Of a stretch of 6,827 bases of DNA, positions 1-5,540 are shown in pieces; position 1 is the first letter of the stretch, and each line of letters starts with the position of its first letter. A program made the position numbers and the translations under genes. Below the pieces are notes generated by a model that saw only the letters and a list, made by a program, of their open reading frames with translations, was not told the DNA's origin and did not search any database. This stretch comes from Anditalea sp035461405 (GTDB lineage Bacteria > Bacteroidota > Bacteroidia > Cytophagales > Cyclobacteriaceae), in assembly GCA_035461405.1 (NCBI GenBank), contig DATHVH010000368.1:1-6827 (forward strand), written 5' to 3'.

Positions 1-2
1 GT

Positions 3-1574
3 GGTGAGCATACCAAGAGTGGATTTCCTATCATGGCCAATGATCCACACCGTCGGCATGCTATCCCTTCACTTCGGTATTGGTCCAGGCTACATGCTCC
101 AGGATGGAATGTAATTGGTGCTGGTGAACCAGTAATACCCGGGATCTCCATCGGACATAATGATTTTGGTGCTTGGGGCCTCACCATATTCGAGACTGAT
201 AACGAAGACCTTAGAATATATGATATTAATCCTGATAACCCTCTTCAATATCAGTTTAAAGGTGAATGGCTTGATATGAGGATTATAAAGGATACAATTT
301 CGGTTAAAGGCCAGGAATCAGTAATAGTAGACCATTATTATACACATCATGGTCCTGTTACATTTATAGATGAAGGATTAAATAAGGCGGTGGCCATTCA
401 AGCCGCTTGGCTAGAAGTAGGAGGGGCCCCTTATCTGGCAAGTTTGCGTATGGGCCAAGCAGAAAATTGGGAAGCGTTTAGGGAGGCTTGTGCGTATAAC
501 CATATACCTGCCGAAAATATGGTTTGGGCAGATCGGGATGGAAATATTGGCTGGCAGGCTACTGGAATAGCACCCATCAGAGAAGGGTTCTCAGGTCTAG
601 TAGCACTTCCTGGTGATGGGAGCAAGGAATGGGGAGGCTACCTACCTATATTGGAAAGACCTAATTCACTAAATCCATCTAGCGGATTTATCGCTACAGC
701 TAATGAAAATGTAACTGATACCAATTATTCCCACCCTAATTCGCTAGGATTCGAATGGGCAGATGCTTTTCGAGGAGAACGTATAAGAGAAGTGCTTTCA
801 AAAGGTGAAAAATTTTCTGTGGAGGATATGGGTGCACTTCAGAATGATTATCTTTCACTACCTGCCAGGAGGCTCACACCATATTTATTGGATCTAGATT
901 TTGAGAACCTTAAGGTGACTGCTGCAAGAAATCTATTTAAAGACTGGGATTATATATTGGATCAAAATTCAATTACTGCAGGTATTTATGTAATGTGGGA
1001 AAGGATGATCAGGGCAGAAATTTTTGTATTAGCAGTACCAGAAGAAGCTCGGCCATATGTAGGTTCAGTACAAATGACCAGAGTGCTGCAGTGGATTGAA
1101 AAGGATCAAATTTTTGGTGAGGGAAGAAGAGATAGGTTTCTGAAGGAGTGTTTTGAAAAAGCTATTATAGCCTTGGAAAAAAAATTAGGACCAGAACTAA
1201 AAGACTGGCAATATGGACAGGAAGCTTATAAAAAAGCACATATACGCCATCCATTAAGTGCAGCCGTGAGAGAAGAATACAAGGAAAAATTAGATGTGGG
1301 TCCTGTCCCAAGAGGCGGATACAGCTTTACTCCAAGCGCTAATGCTTATGGAGACAATAATACTTCGGGTGCATCATTCAGGATTATAGTCGATACATCC
1401 GACTGGGAAGAAACTATGGGGATCAATACGCCCGGCCAAAGTGGAGATCCAGATAGCGATTTTTATACCCACCTGTTTCAAAAATGGGCAAATGACGAGT
1501 ATTTTAAAGCTAGTTTTGAAAAAAAAGAAGTAGAAGATAACGCTGTAGAAAAGGTAATATATAGCCCCAAATAA
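3..1574 (+). CDS. Penicillin acylase family hydrolase (Ntn hydrolase), 5' end cut off by the window
   Basis: This is the C-terminal 523 residues of a penicillin amidase/acylase family protein; the frame is open to the left edge, so the ATG at 33 is internal. Conserved family features seen are the SGFPIMANDPHR segment right at the edge, APGWNVIGAG, IGHNDFGAWGLT, GFIATANEN and, near the end, INTPGQSGDP. In this family the precursor self-cleaves before a serine that becomes the beta-chain N-terminus, usually a few residues before the SGxPxxANDPH segment, so the catalytic Ser, alpha chain and signal peptide should lie upstream of base 1. The Asn of ATANEN (fragment residue 234) would fall near beta-chain 241, matching the oxyanion-hole Asn of E. 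coli penicillin G acylase (inference). Members hydrolyse amide bonds in beta-lactams, acyl-homoserine lactones or other N-acyl compounds, usually in the periplasm; the substrate cannot be told here. The C-terminus looks complete and there is no frameshift. Confidence 0.93.
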   Translation, partial: GEHTKSGFPIMANDPHRRHAIPSLRYWSRLHAPGWNVIGAGEPVIPGISIGHNDFGAWGLTIFETDNEDLRIYDINPDNPLQYQFKGEWLDMRIIKDTISVKGQESVIVDHYYTHHGPVTFIDEGLNKAVAIQAAWLEVGGAPYLASLRMGQAENWEAFREACAYNHIPAENMVWADRDGNIGWQATGIAPIREGFSGLVALPGDGSKEWGGYLPILERPNSLNPSSGFIATANENVTDTNYSHPNSLGFEWADAFRGERIREVLSKGEKFSVEDMGALQNDYLSLPARRLTPYLLDLDFENLKVTAARNLFKDWDYILDQNSITAGIYVMWERMIRAEIFVLAVPEEARPYVGSVQMTRVLQWIEKDQIFGEGRRDRFLKECFEKAIIALEKKLGPELKDWQYGQEAYKKAHIRHPLSAAVREEYKEKLDVGPVPRGGYSFTPSANAYGDNNTSGASFRIIVDTSDWEETMGINTPGQSGDPDSDFYTHLFQKWANDEYFKASFEKKEVEDNAVEKVIYSPK

Positions 1575-1605
1575 AAATAGCCCAAAGATTCATTTTGGGC
1601 TATTT
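1575..1605. terminator. Hairpin between convergent genes, probable bidirectional terminator
   Basis: A perfect 12-bp inverted repeat, AAATAGCCCAAA (1575-1586) and TTTGGGCTATTT (1594-1605), flanks a 7-nt loop. It starts right after the acylase stop codon (1572-1574) and lies downstream of the lipoprotein stop on the other strand. Read on the minus strand, the stem is followed by a T-rich run (complement of 1567-1577), so it looks like a stronger terminator for the lipoprotein gene than for the acylase gene, where the T residues are mostly inside the stem. Confidence 0.75.
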
Positions 1606-1613
1606 ATTAAAGA

Positions 1614-1644
1614 AGTAATATTAAACCTTACTTGGAGTAATATT
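1614..1644. repeat. Short direct repeat AGTAATATT between convergent genes
   Basis: AGTAATATT occurs at 1614-1622 and again at 1636-1644, 22 bp apart. Because the core AATATT is itself palindromic, the two copies can also pair as a weak AT-only stem. It lies between the hairpin at 1575-1605 and the lipoprotein stop codon. There is no evidence of function; it may be chance in AT-rich spacer DNA. Confidence 0.3.
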
Positions 1645-1665
1645 GTAATTATTTCTAGTCTTGTA

Positions 1666-2424
1666 TTATCTTTGTCGATTGATCATTAATTTATTCCGAG
1701 AGATTTTTTGGAGTTTATCTATTCTGCTTCCGGTGCCTGACGCATCATCGTTTTGTAAATACACCACGAAGTATCCGTCCTCATCTTCAGAAACCCCTAA
1801 AAGTATATCTTCATTTTCAAAAATGAGAAACTCACCATCAAATCCCAATAGTTCATATCGCTGTTCCAGAAATGCGATTAGGTTAATTACCTCATCCTCT
1901 GTTTCAAGGTTTAATAATGCTACCGAAGCTTCGTAAAGAGTTTCATCGAAAGCATATATGACTCCAAATATATTTTCATTTTCTCCTCTGAATAGCAAAG
2001 ATGTTTCATTCTCATCCAAAAACGTCCTAGTTTCATTTGCCCTTATGTAAGCACGGTTCTGACCAAAATCAAATAGAGGTTCCAGATATAGAAAATTTGT
2101 GGGGTTAACAGTGACTTCACACACTGCAGAAAACAAACGATCTGGTGTATATACTGTCACTAGGGTAGTTCCTACCCTTTGACCGGTGACCGTGCCGTCA
2201 TTTCTTACCGCAGCTATATTTGGATTGTCCGATTCCCAGGTAAATCCGGAAGGAGAATATCCATCTCTGATAAAAGTGGCATCCAATCTAAAAGTTTCTT
2301 CATAATCTATTTCTATAGCTGTTTGGCTTAGAGTGATATTTTCATCCTGTGGATCTTCTTTTCCACAAGAAAATATGAGTAGGGATACCAAAAGTATCAG
2401 CGGTCTGATGGTGATTTTAATCAT
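1666..2424 (-). CDS. Putative surface lipoprotein with a BIG2 (bacterial Ig-like) domain
   Basis: The 252-residue product starts with a lipoprotein signal peptide: a hydrophobic stretch at about residues 8-18 and a lipobox IFSC with the acylated Cys at 20. The next residues, GKED and then PQDEN, are acidic and resemble the lipoprotein export signal that sends Bacteroidota lipoproteins to the outer leaflet of the outer membrane, so surface exposure is likely (inference). Residues about 29-107 fit a BIG2 Ig-like fold, with the typical WESDNPNIAAV and DGTVTGQRVGTTLVTV signature. Residues about 110-230 are strongly acidic and rich in aromatic and beta-type residues; I do not recognise this part. 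BIG2 domains mostly serve in adhesion or as spacers in surface proteins, but no function can be assigned. The gene is convergent with the acylase and divergent from the acetyltransferase, so it is probably transcribed alone. Confidence 0.85.
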   Translation of the reverse strand: MIKITIRPLILLVSLLIFSCGKEDPQDENITLSQTAIEIDYEETFRLDATFIRDGYSPSGFTWESDNPNIAAVRNDGTVTGQRVGTTLVTVYTPDRLFSAVCEVTVNPTNFLYLEPLFDFGQNRAYIRANETRTFLDENETSLLFRGENENIFGVIYAFDETLYEASVALLNLETEDEVINLIAFLEQRYELLGFDGEFLIFENEDILLGVSEDEDGYFVVYLQNDDASGTGSRIDKLQKISRNKLMINRQR

Positions 2425-2575
2425 TTGTGTTCTTTGAAAATATAATACTTTCCAAAAGTAGAGATTCTGTCTTTTTAAAACAATGTTAGTTTATATAAAG
2501 GTACATAGGTTAGACCTTAAATTTTATGGCGTATATATTAATATCAAAGATTATATTTATCTGATTTTTAAACAG
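2425..2575. promoter_or_regulatory. Divergent intergenic region, likely promoters for both flanking genes
   Basis: This 151-bp AT-rich spacer must hold the start signals of the lipoprotein gene (leftward) and the acetyltransferase gene (rightward), since neither has an upstream gene on its strand close by. Bacteroidota promoters typically have TTTG near -33 and TAnnTTTG near -7. Near matches to the -7 box exist on the minus strand (TATATTTT, complement of 2437-2444) and the plus strand (around 2551-2560), but neither has a TTTG at the right distance, so I do not place exact promoters. Confidence 0.4.
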
Positions 2576-3157
2576 ATGAAGAAAATGAAATCAGAGAAAG
2601 AAAAAATGCTAAATGGGGAACTATACGACCCCCTCGACACTGTTTTGGCCGCAGAAAGAGTTAGGACGAGGCTGTTAATAAAAGATTTGAATGATGGGAG
2701 GGAGGATCAACCGGAAGAAAGAGCCCGAATATTAAAGCAATTGATGCCCAATGCTAAGGAAGATCTTTGGCTTCAGCCGCCATTTTATTGTGATTATGGC
2801 AGTAATATATATACCGGTAATAAAGTTTTTTTTAATTTCAACTGTGTGGTACTGGACGTAATGAAGGTTACCATAGGAGACAGAACACTCTTCGGTCCCA
2901 ATGTCCAAATTTATGCAGCCACACATCCCAATGATTATCAGGAAAGAGGTTCTGGGGTAGAATTTGCAAAGCCCATCACTATAGGAGAAGATGTTTGGGT
3001 AGGTGGGAGTGCTATTATTTGTCCAGGTGTCACTATAGGTGACCGTACTATCATAGGTGCAGGGAGTGTAGTTACAAAAGATATCCCTTCAGATGTATTT
3101 GCAGCCGGTAATCCATGTAGGGTAATAAGGGAAAACTCTGATGGAAAGCCGGTATGA
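2576..3157 (+). CDS. maa: Maltose/galactoside O-acetyltransferase family protein (hexapeptide-repeat acetyltransferase)
   Basis: The 193-residue protein belongs to the LacA/Maa family, which moves an acetyl group from acetyl-CoA to the 6-hydroxyl of a sugar in the cytoplasm as a left-handed beta-helix trimer. The N-terminal part (KMLNGELYDP to about residue 58) is the maltose-acetyltransferase (MAC) domain. The rest carries hexapeptide repeats, with family landmarks CDYGSNIYTGN, NFNCVVLDV, GEDVWVGG and CPGVTIGD, and the end AGNPCRVIRE. The catalytic His is in ATHP (residue 117), close to His115 of E. coli LacA. An in-frame ATG at 2483 would add 31 AT-encoded hydrophobic residues with no family counterpart, so I reject it; ATG 2585 (190 residues, MKSEKEK) is an equally good alternative to 2576. 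Its true substrate is unknown, and the name maa is by family resemblance. The frame is intact. Confidence 0.92.
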   Translation: MKKMKSEKEKMLNGELYDPLDTVLAAERVRTRLLIKDLNDGREDQPEERARILKQLMPNAKEDLWLQPPFYCDYGSNIYTGNKVFFNFNCVVLDVMKVTIGDRTLFGPNVQIYAATHPNDYQERGSGVEFAKPITIGEDVWVGGSAIICPGVTIGDRTIIGAGSVVTKDIPSDVFAAGNPCRVIRENSDGKPV

Positions 3158-3178
3158 ACCCATAAGCAAAAAAAATGA

Positions 3179-3257
3179 GAAGGAGGATAAATAATTTAAC
3201 TTCAGCAGCGCCATTTAATAGTGCGCTAATTAAAAATTAAATTATTTATCCTTTTTC
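3179..3257. terminator. Long inverted repeat between convergent genes, probable bidirectional terminator
   Basis: AGGATAAATAATTTAA (3184-3199) is perfectly complementary in inverted order to 3237-3252. In a plus-strand RNA the stem extends outward to 21 pairs (3179-3199 with 3237-3257) through two G-U and three Watson-Crick pairs. The 37-nt interior holds a second small stem, AGCGC (3207-3211) with GCGCT (3223-3227). T-runs follow on both strands: TTTTT at 3252-3256 on plus, and eight Ts (complement of 3168-3175) on minus. It sits between the stop codons of the acetyltransferase and NIPSNAP genes, as expected for a shared terminator. It is longer than a usual intrinsic terminator, so a small mobile-element relic or structured RNA is an alternative. 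Confidence 0.6.
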
Positions 3258-3269
3258 AATGTCCCTAGA

Positions 3270-4043
3270 TTAAATCTGAGAAAAATCTGTAGGAACTAAG
3301 AAAATACTATGGATTTTAGACACCGTATCTTTGTATTCAGCTAACCCACTAAGTGTTTTCCAATCAGGATGACCTCCAAATTTTTTCCAGTTTTCCTTAT
3401 GAGCATCCATGTTAGGAGCTGTTATCATGTAAGTCAAATTAGGCATATGAGCACCTATAAGTGTTTCTCCAAAGAATACTGGCTGTAACCCAACTTCTCT
3501 AAATATATCAAATTCACCACCTTCATTAAACATTTTGATCTTTTGTTGACCAAATTTTTCGCTATGGCTTTCATATATTCTTAATTCAAAGATTCTTTCA
3601 GATTTATCGGGAATTTCCATTATAGGCAGATGTGTAAATGCCCTCATGAGGGAGCTTTCTACCCGATCATATGCAGGTGCGGTAAATGGTGCATCAAGGT
3701 GCTTCAAACCTGCTTTTTCTAAACTGACTTGCTGTAAAAATTGACGCTGTACATCATCATACTGCTGCAAAGACTTGTAAGGGATGAGTACGTACAATTT
3801 TTGATTATCCCCTTTTTCCATTTCATTAAATACACCTATAGCCTCTATCCCCAATTTATTGTAGGTAGGTATTGCTGCATTTTTAAAATATTCTTCCAAA
3901 TCCTGAAGCTGATCTTCCGAGGACAATGAATAAGTGCGTAGTTCGTAATATTCCTGATTTTGCTTTTCTTGACCGTGACTAAGCGATGCGTAAAAAAACA
4001 AGAACATGCAAAGACAGGTAATTAAAATGTATTTTGAGTTCAT
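3270..4043 (-). CDS. Secreted NIPSNAP family protein with two NIPSNAP domains
   Basis: The 257-residue product has a Sec signal peptide (charged start MNSK, hydrophobic core to about residue 21, likely cleavage after SHG at 24). Two related domains follow. The first begins at YYELRTYSLSSEDQ (residues 32-45) and the second at IFELRIYESHSEKF (151-164), which line up with each other as a tandem duplication. The second ends with the HPDWKTLSGLAEYKDTV segment (225-241) typical of NIPSNAP (PF07978), a ferredoxin-like dimeric alpha/beta-barrel fold. Secreted NIPSNAP proteins are common in Bacteroidota and Planctomycetes, but no biochemical role is settled, so none is assigned. The gene starts 48 bp after the amidase stop on the same strand and may share its transcript. 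The large inverted repeat at 3179-3257 would end that transcript. Confidence 0.9.
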   Translation of the reverse strand: MNSKYILITCLCMFLFFYASLSHGQEKQNQEYYELRTYSLSSEDQLQDLEEYFKNAAIPTYNKLGIEAIGVFNEMEKGDNQKLYVLIPYKSLQQYDDVQRQFLQQVSLEKAGLKHLDAPFTAPAYDRVESSLMRAFTHLPIMEIPDKSERIFELRIYESHSEKFGQQKIKMFNEGGEFDIFREVGLQPVFFGETLIGAHMPNLTYMITAPNMDAHKENWKKFGGHPDWKTLSGLAEYKDTVSKIHSIFLVPTDFSQI

Positions 4044-4047
4044 AAAG

Positions 4048-4072
4048 TAGGTTTAAAATAGGTTTAGGTTAT
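4048..4072. repeat. Three short TAGGTT repeats upstream of the NIPSNAP start codon
   Basis: On the plus strand, TAGGTT occurs at 4048, 4059 and 4065, the first two as TAGGTTTA. They lie 5-30 bp upstream of the NIPSNAP start codon (4041-4043, minus strand), so in the transcript they read as AACCTA repeats in the leader. Possible roles are a regulator or ribosome-access element, or chance; there is no evidence to choose. Confidence 0.3.
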
Positions 4073-4091
4073 GTTAATTTCATAAAGATAT

Positions 4092-5084
4092 CTAAGCAAG
4101 AGTCAAAAATCTAGTGCTGACCCATTTTTCTTCAATGGCTATTTTTGACCAATCATTAATCGTTTCTACGATAAAAATTTCTTCACCTTGAACTAAGGAA
4201 TCTACCCGGGGGAAATTAGCCCCGGGACCAATTCTTACATTCAGGGTACTGGCATTTACTGTGGCCCTACGAGCTTCGCGTGTAAAACGGGATGCTACCC
4301 AATTCTCCTGACTGTTGGATATTTTGTACCAACCGTCTCTTTCTCTATACACCCTCAAAACAGCTCCGGCTGATGCAGCTTCACGCTCTGCTGCTATAGG
4401 GAATCTGCTACCTGGCCCCATTCTGATATTGAGCCTGCTGGCGATAACCATTACATTTTTCAGAAGATGAGAGGGGTTTCTGTTGGTAATCGTAGGTGTG
4501 TCTATTTCATTTTGGATAAGGGGCAGAAAATTATTGATACAGTCTTCTACCTTGTTTCCTCCAAAAAAACTCGTTCCTGGGCAGGTTTTGTTGTTTCCGT
4601 TTCCGTTATTTCTGCTCCCATTCGCTAGATTAAACCAGTGGTGATAGACTATACTGAATGGGTTTACCGGTAAATTGAATTTAGTGCAGAGACGGGCCGT
4701 CACATGGATGGAAGCATCTCTTTGAGCTGCGGCCATGACATCACCTCCAATATCAAAATTCCCGAGGTGCTCGATACACAATGAGTTGGCATTATGTCCA
4801 AAGATGCAGGCCGGAACTCGTTCTAAAGACCTGCCCGTAAGGATCATCCCATCTGGGAATATGGTGAAATGTTGACCAATATCTGCCCAACCATTAACAC
4901 CGATATGGTAATTTCTCATTGCCAGTTGAATATCAAAATGGTTGTCCCCGGTAAAGTGGAGATAACGTGGATTCCAGGTATGGTGCTGCTGAATGCTAAG
5001 CAGGGTTCTGGCTATGCTTTGTTCAGAAAGCCATTGGGTAAATTCATTTGGGGTAAGCTTAATAAAATTGTTTTGAATCTGCAT
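4092..5084 (-). CDS. N-acetylmuramoyl-L-alanine amidase (Amidase_2/PGRP fold) with two C-terminal SH3b domains
   Basis: The 330-residue protein has an Amidase_2 (T7-lysozyme/PGRP type) domain at about 25-190 and two SH3b domains at about 211-268 and 273-329, which share LNIRMGPG and LNVRIGPG. The family cuts the amide bond between N-acetylmuramic acid and L-alanine of peptidoglycan with a zinc ion. Probable zinc ligands are His34 (QHHTW), His148 (YHHW) and Cys168 (TCPG); Lys166 matches the catalytic Lys128 of T7 lysozyme (KxC). The position of the T7 catalytic Tyr46 (normally GYHF) is Gln71 here (IGQHF). SH3b domains usually bind cell wall. No Sec, Tat or lipoprotein signal is visible at the N-terminus, so the route to the wall is unclear: lysis, a dedicated secretion system, or cytoplasmic work on turnover products. 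Five Cys residues lie in the catalytic part. No holin or phage gene is adjacent. The 48-bp gap to the NIPSNAP gene suggests an operon. Confidence 0.92.
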   Translation of the reverse strand: MQIQNNFIKLTPNEFTQWLSEQSIARTLLSIQQHHTWNPRYLHFTGDNHFDIQLAMRNYHIGVNGWADIGQHFTIFPDGMILTGRSLERVPACIFGHNANSLCIEHLGNFDIGGDVMAAAQRDASIHVTARLCTKFNLPVNPFSIVYHHWFNLANGSRNNGNGNNKTCPGTSFFGGNKVEDCINNFLPLIQNEIDTPTITNRNPSHLLKNVMVIASRLNIRMGPGSRFPIAAEREAASAGAVLRVYRERDGWYKISNSQENWVASRFTREARRATVNASTLNVRIGPGANFPRVDSLVQGEEIFIVETINDWSKIAIEEKWVSTRFLTLA

Positions 5085-5540
5085 TATTAATGGACATTGA
5101 TGTAAAAAGTTATAAAAGCTTATTCCATCTATCAGTGATAAAACGAGATGAGATCTTTAAAATATGTAATAAATAGCGAAATACATAATTTCATTACCCC
5201 TATAGGTTGGATTTAATTTTATTTTTATAACTCAATTTACATATGATAAACCTACTACAAAATATAAATTTCATCTATCCAGCTTTAACACAAATAACCA
5301 TAAAAACTTAAATAGTTGCTGGATATACCCTGTATCATTCACTAAATAATAATGGCATTCTAATTACCTTTTTTCAATACAGTCAATCGTATATCGTCAA
5401 ATATTAATGGTTATATTCCGACTATGTAAAATAATAAACTTCCTTAACGGAGAAAACGAGATTAATAATAACTTTTATTAAAAAATTACTTATCTTTTTC
5501 CAGAAATTAAAAAATTCTATCAAGTATACCCATAATAATC
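5085..5540. other. AT-rich gene-free region between divergent genes
   Basis: This 456-bp stretch separates the amidase start (leftward) from the oxidoreductase start (rightward). I find no coding frame with protein-like composition, no tRNA and no strong hairpin. It is visibly richer in A and T than the flanking genes. An 11-bp direct repeat ATTAAAAAATT occurs at 5477-5487 and 5506-5516, just before the oxidoreductase start. Partial matches to the Bacteroidota -7 box TAnnTTTG occur on both strands (for example TATCTTTT near 5491, plus strand), but without a well-spaced TTTG -33 box. Promoters for both genes are expected here but I cannot place them. Confidence 0.5.

Noticed and set aside
33..35. 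ATG at 33 as the start of the acylase gene
   Set aside because: The frame is open to base 3 and the upstream residues (GEHTKSGFPI) are part of the conserved family segment, so this Met is internal.
1661..1936. Plus-strand 91-residue open frame
   Set aside because: It lies inside the lipoprotein gene on the opposite strand, is rich in Ser and Asn without family-like motifs, and is a shadow frame.
2483..2575. Upstream ATG extending the acetyltransferase by 31 residues
   Set aside because: The added residues come from AT-rich spacer DNA and have no counterpart in LacA/Maa proteins, whose N-terminus matches the start at 2576 or 2585.
3175..3240. 21-residue open frame starting with ATG in the acetyltransferase-NIPSNAP spacer, with an AAGGAGG sequence nearby
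   Set aside because: It lies within the inverted repeat, the AAGGAGG is after rather than before the ATG, and Bacteroidota rarely use Shine-Dalgarno sites; a chance frame is more likely.
3179..3257. Inverted repeat as an insertion sequence or complete MITE
   Set aside because: No clear target-site duplication flanks it, it contains no transposase, and its place between two stop codons with T-runs on both strands fits a terminator better.
4092..5084. Amidase as part of a prophage lysis cassette
   Set aside because: No holin, spanin, tail or integrase gene is next to it, and the neighbours are chromosomal-type Bacteroidota genes.
4869..5090. Plus-strand 73-residue open frame opposite the amidase N-terminus
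   Set aside because: It is antisense to the well-supported amidase domain and has no protein-like motif of its own.
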